Shown here piece by piece: positions 45,434-54,659 of a stretch of DNA of 64,000 nucleotides. The stretch comes from Xanthomarina sp. F1114. GTDB taxonomy: Bacteria > Bacteroidota > Bacteroidia > Flavobacteriales > Flavobacteriaceae. The stretch spans positions 94,716 through 158,715 of the forward strand of contig NZ_JAPMLL010000011.1 in NCBI RefSeq assembly GCF_026410255.1, in the 5' to 3' direction. The notes under the pieces are model-generated. The model was not told the DNA's origin and made no database searches. It was given only the letters and a program-made list of their open reading frames with translations. A program made the position numbers and the translations under genes. Each line of letters opens with the position of its first letter. Position 1 is the first letter of the stretch.

Positions 45434-46186
45434 TTAATCATCTAAAAGATCGATCATTAATTTTATTTTCTCTTTAATTTGTTGAGCTATTTGGTTGTTA
45501 CCATCAGTATCTATTGGACTAATTTCAATAACACCATTCCCATTTCCATCAACTGCTTCAGATAAATCAACTCCTGATATACCATTAAAAACACCGGTTA
45601 AGTCAAAGTTTATCACCAATTGGTTATTATCGTTATTAATTACAATATCCATATCAGTATCTTCAAAGTCAACTTCAATTTCGTCTTCAAAATCATGCCA
45701 GAATTCAAACGGAACACCGTCAATGTTCCCATTAATTAAGATAGACTTATTAAAAAGAATGCTTCCTGAATCAGCACTTTTGTCGAATTCAAATTCAATT
45801 TCTTCGTAAACACCATTTGGAATCGCAACATCTACAATAGTAAATTCGTTAGAAAGAACATCTAATAAAAAAGGACCTTCTAATTCAATTTCATCTTCAA
45901 AACCATAATAACCATTGTTTTGTTCATCGTAGTAATCATCATCCAGTTCTAATTCGAATTCTTTAATATTAATTAAAAAATCAGAAATTTCAAGGGTGGA
46001 GTTAATTCCTCTACTATTTATATAAGTCTTGCCAGTAGAGTTTGGCAAAGTCGAACTTATCTTTAATTGTAAGTTTCCTTGACCATTGTTTATATTGTCA
46101 TCGTTATCATCAGAACAACTAGCTAACAGTGCTACTGCTGCTATTGTTAATCCAAGTATTAAAATCTTTTTTCTTAGGGTATTCAT
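45434..46186 (-). CDS. Acidic lipoprotein, DUF4382-like
   Basis: A 250-residue envelope lipoprotein. The signal MNTLRKKILILGLTIAAVAL is followed by lipobox LLASC and an Asp/Asn-rich linker of the kind that favours export to the outer membrane surface in Bacteroidota. The rest is strongly acidic with alternating Asp/Glu and hydrophobic residues, suggesting a beta-rich fold; the layout resembles DUF4382 but I cannot be sure. It is divergent from fabG and followed by its own terminator, so it is probably a single-gene unit. Confidence 0.75.
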   Translation of the reverse strand: MNTLRKKILILGLTIAAVALLASCSDDNDDNINNGQGNLQLKISSTLPNSTGKTYINSRGINSTLEISDFLINIKEFELELDDDYYDEQNNGYYGFEDEIELEGPFLLDVLSNEFTIVDVAIPNGVYEEIEFEFDKSADSGSILFNKSILINGNIDGVPFEFWHDFEDEIEVDFEDTDMDIVINNDNNQLVINFDLTGVFNGISGVDLSEAVDGNGNGVIEISPIDTDGNNQIAQQIKEKIKLMIDLLDD

Positions 46187-46332
46187 AATTAATTGTTTTT
46201 AAAAATTTTAAGTTTATAAATAGTTCTTTATTATTAAACAGTTAAGTCTTTAAAACTCCTACCTTGTTTTTCGAAATAAGTGTTTTATTTTTTATCTTCG
46301 GAAATTGTAGGATAAATTATATTCAAAAAGTT

Positions 46333-46340
46333 TATCTTTG
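46333..46340 (+). promoter_or_regulatory. fabG: Promoter -7 element for fabG
   Basis: TATCTTTG fits TAnnTTTG, 36 bp before the fabG ATG. A TTG lies 25 bp upstream, slightly too far for a good -33. Confidence 0.5.
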
Positions 46341-46376
46341 ATTGACGAAATACCAACTTAATTAAAATTTATATAA

Positions 46377-47123
46377 ATGACATTATTAAAAGGAAAAACG
46401 GCTATTATTACTGGGGGAAGCCGTGGCATAGGAAGAGGTATTGCAGAAGTTTTTGCAAAGCAAGGAGCTAACGTTGCTTTCACTTATAGCTCTTCTGTAG
46501 AAGCTGCAAACGAACTTGAGAAAGAGTTAAATACCCTTGGTGTTAAAGCTAAAGGCTACAAAAGTAATGCGGCTAATTTTAATGAAGCTCAAGAACTGGT
46601 AGAAAAGGTTTTAAAAGACTTTGACACCATAGATATTTTAGTTAATAATGCTGGAATTACAAAAGATAATTTGTTGTTACGTATTACAGAAGAAGATTTT
46701 GATCAAGTAATTGAGGTTAATTTAAAATCTGTTTTTAATATGACCAAAGCGGTGCAGCGCACCATGTTAAAGCAACGAAGTGGTTCTATAATTAATATGA
46801 GCTCTGTAGTAGGAGTAAAAGGAAATGCCGGACAAACAAACTATGCTGCCTCTAAAGCAGGTATTATTGGGTTTTCTAAATCTGTTGCCTTAGAATTAGG
46901 ATCAAGAAATATTAGAAGCAACGTTGTTGCTCCAGGTTTTATTGAAACAGAAATGACTGCTAAGTTGGACGAAGCTACTGTAAAAGGATGGAGAGATGCT
47001 ATTCCTTTAAAACGAGGAGGTACACCAGACGATATTGCCAATGTTTGTGTATTTTTAGCTAGCGATATGAGTGCATATATTACCGGACAAACCATTCATG
47101 TAGATGGAGGAATGTTAACTTAG
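46377..47123 (+). CDS. fabG: 3-oxoacyl-ACP reductase
   Basis: NADPH-dependent short-chain dehydrogenase of fatty acid elongation. TGGSRGIGRGIAE binds the nucleotide, VNNAGITKDNLLLR is the family signature for FabG, the catalytic Ser is in NMSSVVGVKG and Tyr/Lys in TNYAASKAG, with VAPGFIETEMT after it. The 248-residue length is typical. Its neighbours are not fatty acid genes, so specificity is from sequence alone. Confidence 0.93.
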   Translation: MTLLKGKTAIITGGSRGIGRGIAEVFAKQGANVAFTYSSSVEAANELEKELNTLGVKAKGYKSNAANFNEAQELVEKVLKDFDTIDILVNNAGITKDNLLLRITEEDFDQVIEVNLKSVFNMTKAVQRTMLKQRSGSIINMSSVVGVKGNAGQTNYAASKAGIIGFSKSVALELGSRNIRSNVVAPGFIETEMTAKLDEATVKGWRDAIPLKRGGTPDDIANVCVFLASDMSAYITGQTIHVDGGMLT

Positions 47124-47179
47124 TAATTTAAATAGCGGGTATAGTTTATATCCTAAAAAATAATTGCCTAACTTAATAC

Positions 47180-49213
47180 ATGCATACAGAATCAATTTTA
47201 TACATTTTTATATCTGGAATTATAGCGCTATTTATAGCGCTTTTTCAGTATAAATATAAAGTGAAACAGTTGGCTAAAACAGATATTGCTTTGGCGGCTT
47301 TAAGGTTTATTACTGTTTTCTCTTTGTTAATATTGCTAATCAATCCTAAGTTTGAAAGTGATAGCGTTTATCTAGAAAAACCTAATTTAGTTGTAGCAGT
47401 AGATAATTCCAGTTCAATTAATTATTTAAAACAAAATGAACAGGCATTAAACTTTATAACAGATCTGAATTCCAATCAGGAACTTAGCAAGAAGTTTAAC
47501 GTTCAAACCTATACTTTTGGAAATGAGGTTAAACTTTCAGATTCTATTAGTTTTACTGAAAATCAAACTCATTTAGATCAGGTTTTCCGTGAGTTCAATC
47601 AAATTTACAAGCAATCTGTATCACCAACCATTGTACTTTCAGACGGAAATCAAACTATTGGTAACGATTACCGGTTTTCTGCAGAAAAATATAAACAACC
47701 TATTTATTCCGTTATTTTAGGAGATTCAACCATTTATTCCGATTTAAAAATTCAGCAGTTAAATGTCAATAAATACGCTTATTTAAAGAATAAATTTCCT
47801 GTGGAGGTTATTTTGGTGTATCATGGAGAAGAAGATGTAAGTTCTCAGTTTAAGATACAAAGTGGTGCTTCTAATGTTTATTCTGTAAATGTTAGTTTTA
47901 CAAAAGAAAATAATTCTCAAATTTTAAACTTTTATTTACCAGCAAATAAGGTAGGGGTTCAAACTTATAAAGCAATTTTAGAACCTCTGGATAATGAAAA
48001 AAATAAGGTTAATAATCAAAAGGAATTTGCAGTAGAAATTATCGATCAGAAAACAAATGTAGCTCTAGTATCAACCATTTTACATCCAGATTTAGGAGCT
48101 CTAAAAAAGAGTGTAGAAGCTAACGAGCAACGTCAAGTAAATGTTTTGAAACCAAATGAATATTTAGAAAAAGCAAATGATTATCAATTAGTTATACTGT
48201 ATCAGCCAAATAATAGCTTTAACAGTGTTTTTGATTATTTAAAATCTTCAAACAACAATTATTTTTTAATTTCTGGAACAAAAACTAATTGGAGATATTT
48301 AAATAGTCTTGATATAGGTGTTACTCATGAAATTACAAATCAGACAGAAGATTATCAAGCTGTATTAAACACGGGTTTTTCTAATTTTATAATTGAAGAT
48401 TTAGATTTTGATACGTTTCCTCCGCTAAAATCTAGTTTTGGTGAAGCTAATTTTAAAACTCCATTTCAAACTATTTTATATAAAAAAATTGGGAATTACA
48501 GTACAGAAAGTAGTTTGCTCTCAACTTTAGAACACAATGGTAGGAGAGAAGCTATTTTATTTGGCGAGAATATCTGGCAATGGCGAGCACAAAATTATTT
48601 AAATGCTAAGTCCTTTAATAGCTTTGATAATTTTATTGGAAAACTTATTCAGTATCTAGCTTCAACCGAAAGAAAAACGAGATTAAGTTTAGAGTATAAC
48701 TCTTTTTACGAAGGCAATTCTAGTGTTATATTAAAAGCGCAGTTCTTTAATAAGAATTATGAATTCGACTCTAAAGAATCTTTATCAATTAAGGTCACAG
48801 ATAAGATCTCTAAAGAAACAAAGGATTTTCCTTTAATTCTAAAAAACAACTTCTACCAGGTGGATTTAAGTAGTTTGCCTGCTTCAGATTACAACTTTAC
48901 AGTAAGTGCTAAAAATGAGAATATTTCAAAATCTGGAAGTTTTAAAATTCTAGATTATAATATAGAGCAGCAATTTTTAAATGCTGATGTAAATAAAATG
49001 CAACAAATAGCGGAAACCAGTAAGGGAAGCAGCTATTTTGTTAGTAATTATAATGGATTGATAAAAGAATTATTACAAGACGAAAGATATAAACCTATCC
49101 AAAAGAGCCATAAAAATGTTGTACCTTTGATCGATTGGAAATACCTACTTGCGCTTATAATTTTAAGTTTAAGTGCAGAGTGGTTTATTAGAAAATATAA
49201 CGGATTAATTTAA
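47180..49213 (+). CDS. VWA-domain membrane protein
   Basis: A 677-residue inner-membrane protein. Two N-terminal helices (about 6-25 and 36-55), a von Willebrand factor A-like domain with MIDAS pattern VAVDNSSSI (D75, S77, S79) and VLSDGNQTIG, a long extracytoplasmic part, and a C-terminal helix (WKYLLALIILSLSAEWFI). This layout is seen in Bacteroidota proteins related to BatA-type proteins, but no MoxR or DUF58 gene is next to it. Function unknown; the partner SPFH gene starts 9 bp later. Confidence 0.75.
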   Translation: MHTESILYIFISGIIALFIALFQYKYKVKQLAKTDIALAALRFITVFSLLILLINPKFESDSVYLEKPNLVVAVDNSSSINYLKQNEQALNFITDLNSNQELSKKFNVQTYTFGNEVKLSDSISFTENQTHLDQVFREFNQIYKQSVSPTIVLSDGNQTIGNDYRFSAEKYKQPIYSVILGDSTIYSDLKIQQLNVNKYAYLKNKFPVEVILVYHGEEDVSSQFKIQSGASNVYSVNVSFTKENNSQILNFYLPANKVGVQTYKAILEPLDNEKNKVNNQKEFAVEIIDQKTNVALVSTILHPDLGALKKSVEANEQRQVNVLKPNEYLEKANDYQLVILYQPNNSFNSVFDYLKSSNNNYFLISGTKTNWRYLNSLDIGVTHEITNQTEDYQAVLNTGFSNFIIEDLDFDTFPPLKSSFGEANFKTPFQTILYKKIGNYSTESSLLSTLEHNGRREAILFGENIWQWRAQNYLNAKSFNSFDNFIGKLIQYLASTERKTRLSLEYNSFYEGNSSVILKAQFFNKNYEFDSKESLSIKVTDKISKETKDFPLILKNNFYQVDLSSLPASDYNFTVSAKNENISKSGSFKILDYNIEQQFLNADVNKMQQIAETSKGSSYFVSNYNGLIKELLQDERYKPIQKSHKNVVPLIDWKYLLALIILSLSAEWFIRKYNGLI

Positions 49214-49222
49214 AAAAATTAC

Positions 49223-50038
49223 ATGGAAAAATTACCAAAAATTGCATTACCTACTATTATTATTGCAGTAGTATTACTTATTCTAATTGCTAAATCGGCC
49301 GTAACTATAGGCTCTGGTCAAGCAGGAGTACTATATAAAACTTTTGGAGGAGGTGTTGTAACAGATGAGCCACCTTTGGGTGAAGGTTTTCATATTGTAG
49401 CACCTTGGAATAATGTGTTTGTTTACGAAGTACGTCAGCAAGAACTCGTTGAAAGAATGAATGTATTATCTTCTAATGGATTAGACATTAAATTAGAAGC
49501 TTCAATTTGGTTTCAACCGGATTACGTAAATCTAGGAAAATTACATCAAGAAAAGAGTGAAATGTACAAAGACAGAGTACTTTTACCAGCTATTCGTTCG
49601 GCAGCTAGAAGTGTTGTAGGACGTTATACACCGGAACAACTTTACTCTAGTAAAAGAGATGCTATTCAGCAAGAGATCTTTGAAGAAACCAAAAAAATGG
49701 TTACAGATCAATATATTCAATTAAACGATATTTTAGTAAGAGACGTTACTTTACCTCCAACAATTAAAGAGGCTATTGAACGTAAATTAAAACAAGAACA
49801 AGAATCGTTAGAATACGAGTTTAGACTTGTAACGGCAGCAAAAGAAGCAGAAAAGCAAATTATTGAAGCTCAAGGTAAAGCGGATGCGAACCGTATTTTA
49901 AGCGAGTCTTTAAATGATAAGATTCTACAAGATAAAGGTATTGAAGCTACTATAAAGCTATCAGAATCTCCTAATAGCAAGGTTATTGTTATTGGTTCTG
50001 GAGATTCGGGACTTCCTATTATTTTAGGAAATCAATAA
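49223..50038 (+). CDS. SPFH/prohibitin-like membrane protein
   Basis: A 271-residue protein with one N-terminal membrane helix (IALPTIIIAVVLLILIA) and the SPFH/Band 7 domain (SGQAGVLYKTFGGGVV, EGFHIVAPWNNVFVYEVRQQ, AARSVVGRYTPEQLYSSKRDAIQQEI). The C-terminal half is helical coiled coil (EYEFRLVTAAKEAEKQIIEAQGKA), as in prohibitins that form membrane rings and scaffold proteases. It follows the VWA-domain gene by 9 bp. Confidence 0.92.
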   Translation: MEKLPKIALPTIIIAVVLLILIAKSAVTIGSGQAGVLYKTFGGGVVTDEPPLGEGFHIVAPWNNVFVYEVRQQELVERMNVLSSNGLDIKLEASIWFQPDYVNLGKLHQEKSEMYKDRVLLPAIRSAARSVVGRYTPEQLYSSKRDAIQQEIFEETKKMVTDQYIQLNDILVRDVTLPPTIKEAIERKLKQEQESLEYEFRLVTAAKEAEKQIIEAQGKADANRILSESLNDKILQDKGIEATIKLSESPNSKVIVIGSGDSGLPIILGNQ

Positions 50039-50053
50039 AAAAATAAAATTAAT

Positions 50054-50086
50054 TTTGGAATTGTAAATTATAATTTACAATCTTTG
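50054..50086 (+). promoter_or_regulatory. his promoter with embedded 20-bp palindrome
   Basis: TTTG (50054-50057) is a -33 candidate and AATCTTTG (50079-50086) is one base from the -7 consensus TAnnTTTG, with a 21-bp spacer. The spacer is filled by a perfect 20-bp palindrome, TTGTAAATTATAATTTACAA (50061-50080), which touches the -7 element. A bound repressor there would block RNA polymerase. The leader peptide ATG is 18 bp beyond the -7. Confidence 0.6.
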
Positions 50087-50104
50087 TACTCACAAAAAAG
50101 AAAC

Positions 50105-50158
50105 ATGACTTTTATTCAATTACATCATCATTTTCATTCTGGCATTCAAGCGAGCTGA
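50105..50158 (+). CDS. hisL: his operon leader peptide
   Basis: A 17-residue frame, ATG 50105 to TGA 50158, encoding MTFIQLHHHFHSGIQAS. It has four His in five residues (HHHFH), the hallmark of attenuation leaders that sense charged histidyl-tRNA. It lies between the promoter and a terminator hairpin and precedes hisG by 144 bp. The CATTTTCA that spans the last His codons (50129-50136) can pair perfectly with TGAAAATG (50156-50163). Confidence 0.85.
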   Translation: MTFIQLHHHFHSGIQAS

Positions 50159-50187
50159 AAATGTATTGAATAATTTCAAAATATTTA

Positions 50188-50222
50188 AAAACCCGTTTGA
50201 GTAAATCAGACGGGTTTTTTAT
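50188..50222 (+). terminator. his attenuator terminator
   Basis: Stem AAAACCCGTTTGA (50188-50200) with TCAGACGGGTTTT (50206-50218), one G-U pair, 5-nt loop, followed by T's. It sits 30 bp after the leader stop and 80 bp before hisG. ATTCAA (50114-50119 and 50144-50149) can pair with TTGAAT (50166-50171), TTGAA with TTCAA (50175-50179), and TCAAA (50176-50180) with TTTGA in the terminator arm, giving a possible antiterminator set. Confidence 0.85.
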
Positions 50223-50266
50223 TTTTAGTCATATAGAAATCTCTTTCCAAATAAATTTACTCAAAC
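50195..50266 (+). other. Long-range 12-base complement across the his terminator
   Basis: GTTTGAGTAAAT (50195-50206, terminator arm and loop) is perfectly complementary to ATTTACTCAAAC (50255-50266). It can only form once transcription has passed the terminator. Between it and hisG a hairpin TTCCCA/TGGGAA (50280-50285 and 50292-50297) lies just before the start chosen for hisG. Role inferred: stabilising or remodelling the readthrough leader. Confidence 0.45.
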
Positions 50267-50302
50267 ACAAATTAAAAGCTTCCCACTTTCATGGGAAATA
50301 TT

Positions 50303-51160
50303 ATGAGTAAATTAAAAATTGCCGTTCAAAAGTCGGGTCGTCTACACGACGATTCCATGAAGATTCTTAAAGATGTAGGTGTTTCTATAGATAATGGAAG
50401 AGACCAACTAAAAGCATCAGCTAAAAATTTCCCTTTGGAAGTATTTTATTTGCGAAATGGAGATATTCCACAATACCTTAGAGATGGGGTAGTTGATGCA
50501 GCCATAATTGGAGAAAACATTTTAATAGAAAAAGGGATTGATATCCCAATTGTTGAAAAATTAGGTTTCTCAAGCTGTAAAGTGTCACTTGCAGTTCCAA
50601 AAGCTATAAAATTTAAATCTATTCAGGATTTACAAGGCAAGCGGATTGCCACTTCATATCCAAACACAGTCAATCAGTTTTTATCGAAAAATAATATTGA
50701 AGCCCAACTTCATATTATTAATGGTTCTGTTGAGATTGCCCCAAACATCGGACTTGCAGATGCCATTGTTGATATTGTTTCAAGTGGAAGTACTTTGTTT
50801 AAAAACAATTTAAAGGAAGTAGAAGTGTTGTTGCAATCGGAAGCAGTTTTGGCTGTATCTCCCCTAATATCAGCTAAAAATGAGATTATTTTAAATCAAT
50901 TAAAGTTTCAATTTCTATCTGTTTTAAAAGGAAGACATTCAAAATATGTATTATTAAATGCACCTAATAATAAGATTCAAGATATTCTAAAAATTCTTCC
51001 TGGAATGAAAAGCCCAACTATTTTACCATTAGCGGAAGAAGGTTGGAGCTCTTTACATTCAGTAATCAATAAAAATGATTTTTGGGAAATTATCGATGAA
51101 TTAAAAGCCAAAGGAGCTCAAGGTATTTTAGTTTGTCCAATAGAAAATATGGTATTATAA
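50303..51160 (+). CDS. hisG: ATP phosphoribosyltransferase
   Basis: First step of histidine synthesis, joining ATP and PRPP; usually feedback-inhibited by histidine. The long form: catalytic domain (KIAVQKSGRLHDDS, DAAIIGENIL, SGSTLFKNNLKEVE) plus a C-terminal ACT-like regulatory domain from about residue 210 that is missing in the short HisG/HisZ type. I start at ATG 50303 (MSKLKIAVQKSGRL), which fits family length; an ATG 12 bp upstream is covered by a hairpin. The stop and the hisD start share TAATG. Confidence 0.95.
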   Translation: MSKLKIAVQKSGRLHDDSMKILKDVGVSIDNGRDQLKASAKNFPLEVFYLRNGDIPQYLRDGVVDAAIIGENILIEKGIDIPIVEKLGFSSCKVSLAVPKAIKFKSIQDLQGKRIATSYPNTVNQFLSKNNIEAQLHIINGSVEIAPNIGLADAIVDIVSSGSTLFKNNLKEVEVLLQSEAVLAVSPLISAKNEIILNQLKFQFLSVLKGRHSKYVLLNAPNNKIQDILKILPGMKSPTILPLAEEGWSSLHSVINKNDFWEIIDELKAKGAQGILVCPIENMVL

Positions 51161-52440
51161 TGAAAACGATAATAAACCCAAATAGAGAAGCTTGGTCTGC
51201 TATTTTGCAGAGACCTACACAAAAAATTGAAAACTTAGAAGATACTGTTAATCATATTTTTAATGATGTACAAAGAAATGGAAATAATGCTATTTCAAAA
51301 TATACAGAACTTTTTGATGGTATAGCTTTAAAATCAAATATGGTTGCTAAAGTAGACATTGAAAAAGCATCAAATCAAATTTCAAACGAATTGAAAAATG
51401 CCATAAAATTGGCAAAAAATAATATTGAAAAGTTTCATAAAGCTCAGAAAACAAATAAAGTTCAAGTAGAGACTATGACTGGTGTTAGTTGTTGGCAAGA
51501 AAAAAGACCTATTGAAAAAATTGGACTATATATTCCTGGAGGTACCGCTCCTTTGTTTTCAACGGTTTTAATGTTGGCTATTCCTGCCCAAATTGCAGGT
51601 TGTAAAGAAATTGTGTTGTGCTCACCTCCAAACAAACAAGGGAAAATTGCAAATGAAATTTTATACGCAGCACAACTTTGTGGCGTTACTAAAATTTTTA
51701 TGGTAGGAGGAATTCAAGCCATTGCGGGCTTGACTTTTGGTACAGAGTCTATGCCTCAAGTGTATAAAATATTTGGTCCAGGAAATCAATTCGTTACGGT
51801 TGCCAAACAGTTGGCAACAAAATTTGGTGTTGCTATTGATATGCCTGCTGGACCTAGTGAATTGTTAGTGGTAGCTGATGATAGTGCAAATGCAGCTTAT
51901 GTTGCTTCCGATTTATTAAGTCAGGCAGAACACGGAACAGATAGTCAAGTTGTTTTGGTTTCAACTTCAAAATATCTTATTAAAGACGTTCAAAACGAAA
52001 TCTTGAAACAATTAAAAGGTTTGCCAAGAAAGGATATGGTAGAAAAAGCATTATCCAAATCAAAATTTATTTATTTAGAGAATGATAAAGATGCCATGGA
52101 TTTAATTAATGAATACGCTCCAGAACATTTTATAATTTGTAGTAAAAATCAAGAATTTTTCATCAACAATGTGATGAATGCAGGATCAGTTTTTATTGGA
52201 AATTATACACCTGAAAGTGCTGGAGATTATGCGTCTGGCACTAACCATACCTTGCCAACAAATGGTTTTAGCAAATCTTATTCTGGGGTGAATTTAGATA
52301 GTTTTACTAAGAGTATCACCTTTCAAAACATCTCAAAAGAAGGTTTGAAAAATATAGGTAATGCAATTGAATTAATGGCAGAAGCTGAAGGTTTACAAGC
52401 ACATAAAAACGCAGTAACTATTAGATTAAAAGACATTTAA
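51160..52440 (+). CDS. hisD: Histidinol dehydrogenase
   Basis: Zinc- and NAD-dependent enzyme taking histidinol to histidine in two oxidations. IGLYIPGGTAPLFSTVLML, GPGNQFVTVAKQ, DMPAGPSELLV, LLSQAEHGTDSQVV and the catalytic EHFI/NAGSVFIGNYTPESAGDYASGTNH region are clear. The start ATG overlaps the hisG stop by one base; a TTG 27 bp upstream is rejected. Length about 426. Confidence 0.96.
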   Translation: MKTIINPNREAWSAILQRPTQKIENLEDTVNHIFNDVQRNGNNAISKYTELFDGIALKSNMVAKVDIEKASNQISNELKNAIKLAKNNIEKFHKAQKTNKVQVETMTGVSCWQEKRPIEKIGLYIPGGTAPLFSTVLMLAIPAQIAGCKEIVLCSPPNKQGKIANEILYAAQLCGVTKIFMVGGIQAIAGLTFGTESMPQVYKIFGPGNQFVTVAKQLATKFGVAIDMPAGPSELLVVADDSANAAYVASDLLSQAEHGTDSQVVLVSTSKYLIKDVQNEILKQLKGLPRKDMVEKALSKSKFIYLENDKDAMDLINEYAPEHFIICSKNQEFFINNVMNAGSVFIGNYTPESAGDYASGTNHTLPTNGFSKSYSGVNLDSFTKSITFQNISKEGLKNIGNAIELMAEAEGLQAHKNAVTIRLKDI

Positions 52441-52442
52441 AC

Positions 52443-53471
52443 ATGAAAATTTTAGACTTAGTTAGAGATAACGTAAAGACTTTAAAGCCATATTCTTCTG
52501 CAAGAGACGAATACCAGGACTTTGTAAACGATATGGTTTTTTTAGATGCCAACGAAAATCCATTTGATAATGGTGTAAATCGGTATCCAGATCCGCAACA
52601 AACTCTTGTGAAATTAGAACTCTCTAAAATTAAAAACATTGCAACAAATAATATCCTTTTAGGAAATGGTAGCGACGAAGTTCTAGATTTAATTATTCGA
52701 GCTTTTTGTGAACCAAAGACAGATAAAGTTATTTGTTTACCACCAACTTATGGGATGTATCAGGTGTTAGCTAATATCAATGCTGTTGAAGTAGTGGAAG
52801 TGCCATTAACAAATGCTTTTCAACCACACTTAGATTTAATTTTAAAAGTGTCTAATGCTAAAATCTTGTTTCTTTGTTCACCAAATAACCCAACAGGAAA
52901 TAGTTTTAATAAATCTACAATTGATGAACTGCTTAAGAAATTTAAAGGAATCGTCGTTCTCGATGAAGCTTATGTAGATTTTTCAAAGCAAAAAAGTTGG
53001 CTAAATAGATTGGAAGAATTTCCTAATTTAATAATCACACAAACCTTTTCTAAAGCCTATGGTTTGGCAGGAATTAGATTAGGTATTGGCTATGCTTCAA
53101 CCGAAATAATAGCTGTTTTGAATAAAATAAAACCACCTTATAATATCAATAGTTTAAGTCAAGATTTAGCATTAGAGAGATTGAAAAATAATGATGAAGT
53201 TATGTCTGAAATAAATTTAATAAGATTAGAAAGAGACCAATTAATATCACAATTGAGCTCTGTGGAATATATTTCTAAAATCTACCCTACAGATGCCAAT
53301 TTTTTACTTATTAAAGTAGATAATGCTAATTTAAGGTATAAGCAATTAACAGAAAAAGGAATTGTTATCCGCAATAGAACCACTCAATTTGGTTGTGAAA
53401 ATTGTTTACGTTTAACAGTTGGTACACCATTAGAAAATCAAAAATTAATAAACACATTAAACGCTATATAA
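52443..53471 (+). CDS. hisC: Histidinol-phosphate aminotransferase
   Basis: PLP enzyme converting imidazole acetol phosphate and glutamate to histidinol phosphate. Fold type I aminotransferase of 342 residues with [26 protein letters not shown] (PLP/substrate Asn), VLDEAYVDF, and [16 protein letters not shown] (Schiff-base Lys). It begins 2 bp after hisD and its stop overlaps hisB by one base. Confidence 0.96.
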   Translation: MKILDLVRDNVKTLKPYSSARDEYQDFVNDMVFLDANENPFDNGVNRYPDPQQTLVKLELSKIKNIATNNILLGNGSDEVLDLIIRAFCEPKTDKVICLPPTYGMYQVLANINAVEVVEVPLTNAFQPHLDLILKVSNAKILFLCSPNNPTGNSFNKSTIDELLKKFKGIVVLDEAYVDFSKQKSWLNRLEEFPNLIITQTFSKAYGLAGIRLGIGYASTEIIAVLNKIKPPYNINSLSQDLALERLKNNDEVMSEINLIRLERDQLISQLSSVEYISKIYPTDANFLLIKVDNANLRYKQLTEKGIVIRNRTTQFGCENCLRLTVGTPLENQKLINTLNAI

Positions 53472-54604
53472 TGAAAAAAGTCCTTTTTATAGATAGAGAT
53501 GGAACCATCATAAAAGAAACTTCAGATGAACAAATAGATTCTTTTGAGAAACTAGATTTTTATCCAAATGTATTTCAATATTTAAGTAAAATTGCTAAAG
53601 AATTAGATTTTGAAATTGTCATGATCACCAATCAAGATGGTCTTGGAACCAAAGCGTTTCCTGAAGATACTTTTTGGCCTATCCATAATTTTATCCTCAA
53701 AACGTTTCAAGCGGAAGGGATTCAATTTAAAGAGCAATTCATAGATAGAACTTTTGCAAAAGATAATGCACCAACTAGAAAGCCAAATACGGGTTTATTA
53801 ACGCAATACTTTTCAAAGGCATATAATTTAGAAGACTCATACGTTATTGGAGATCGTCTAACAGATATGGAATTAGCCAAAAACTTAGGTTCTAAAGGTG
53901 TTTTTATTAATGATAATACAAACCTTGGAACAAATGAAATTACAGTAAAACGAGAAGAATTAGATGAGTATATAGCTTTAGAAACTAATAGTTGGGAGCA
54001 AATTTACACCTTCTTAAAAATGAAAGAGAGAACTAGTGTTATTGAAAGAAACACCAATGAAACTAAAATTAAAATTGGTTTAAATTTAGATGGAACAGGT
54101 AAAAGTAGTATTGATACTGGAATTGCTTTTTTCGACCATATGTTGGATCAAATTGCACGTCATGGACAATTGGATTTGAATGTTAAAGTACATGGCGATT
54201 TAGAAGTGGATGAACACCACACCATTGAAGATACAGCTATTGCTTTAGGTGACCTTTTTGCTACAACTTTGGGCAACAAATTAGGCATTGAACGTTATGG
54301 ATTTTGTTTACCAATGGACGATTGTTTAGCACAGGTAGCCATAGATTTTGGTGGGAGAAACTGGTTGGTTTGGGATGCAGAGTTTAAACGCGAAATGATT
54401 GGTAGGATGCCAACAGAAATGTTTATGCACTTCTTTAAGTCCTTTACAGACGGTGCCAAATGTAACCTGAACATTAAAGCAGAAGGTACAAATGAGCATC
54501 ACAAGATTGAGGCTATTTTTAAAGCTTTTGCTAAAGCCATTAAAATGGCCGTAAAACAAGATGTAGATAAAATGGTGTTGCCTTCAACAAAAGGTCTTAT
54601 ATGA
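53471..54604 (+). CDS. hisB: Bifunctional histidinol-phosphatase / imidazoleglycerol-phosphate dehydratase
   Basis: A fused enzyme doing two steps. The N-terminal HAD phosphatase starts [16 protein letters not shown] (catalytic Asp pair DRDGT) and includes [17 protein letters not shown]; the C-terminal IGPD domain has [31 protein letters not shown] and [16 protein letters not shown] with Mn-binding His residues. I start at ATG 53471, overlapping the hisC stop by one base. The fused form is standard in Enterobacteria and Bacteroidota. Confidence 0.97.
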   Translation: MKKVLFIDRDGTIIKETSDEQIDSFEKLDFYPNVFQYLSKIAKELDFEIVMITNQDGLGTKAFPEDTFWPIHNFILKTFQAEGIQFKEQFIDRTFAKDNAPTRKPNTGLLTQYFSKAYNLEDSYVIGDRLTDMELAKNLGSKGVFINDNTNLGTNEITVKREELDEYIALETNSWEQIYTFLKMKERTSVIERNTNETKIKIGLNLDGTGKSSIDTGIAFFDHMLDQIARHGQLDLNVKVHGDLEVDEHHTIEDTAIALGDLFATTLGNKLGIERYGFCLPMDDCLAQVAIDFGGRNWLVWDAEFKREMIGRMPTEMFMHFFKSFTDGAKCNLNIKAEGTNEHHKIEAIFKAFAKAIKMAVKQDVDKMVLPSTKGLI

Positions 54605-54620
54605 AATTGATTAAAATAAT

Positions 54621-54646
54621 GTCACTCTGAGCTTGGCGAAGAGTCT
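54621..54646 (+). repeat. REP-like element between hisB and hisH
   Basis: GTCACTCTGAGCTTGGCGAA followed by GAGTCT is a known type of dispersed sequence (TCACTCTGAGCTTGTCGAAGAGTC and variants) in environmental Bacteroidota and other bacteria; the outer arms ACTCT and AGAGT pair. It occupies most of the only real gap (55 bp) in the his operon, which otherwise has gaps of 2 bp or less. Confidence 0.65.
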
Positions 54647-54659
54647 AAAAAAAAAGAAA

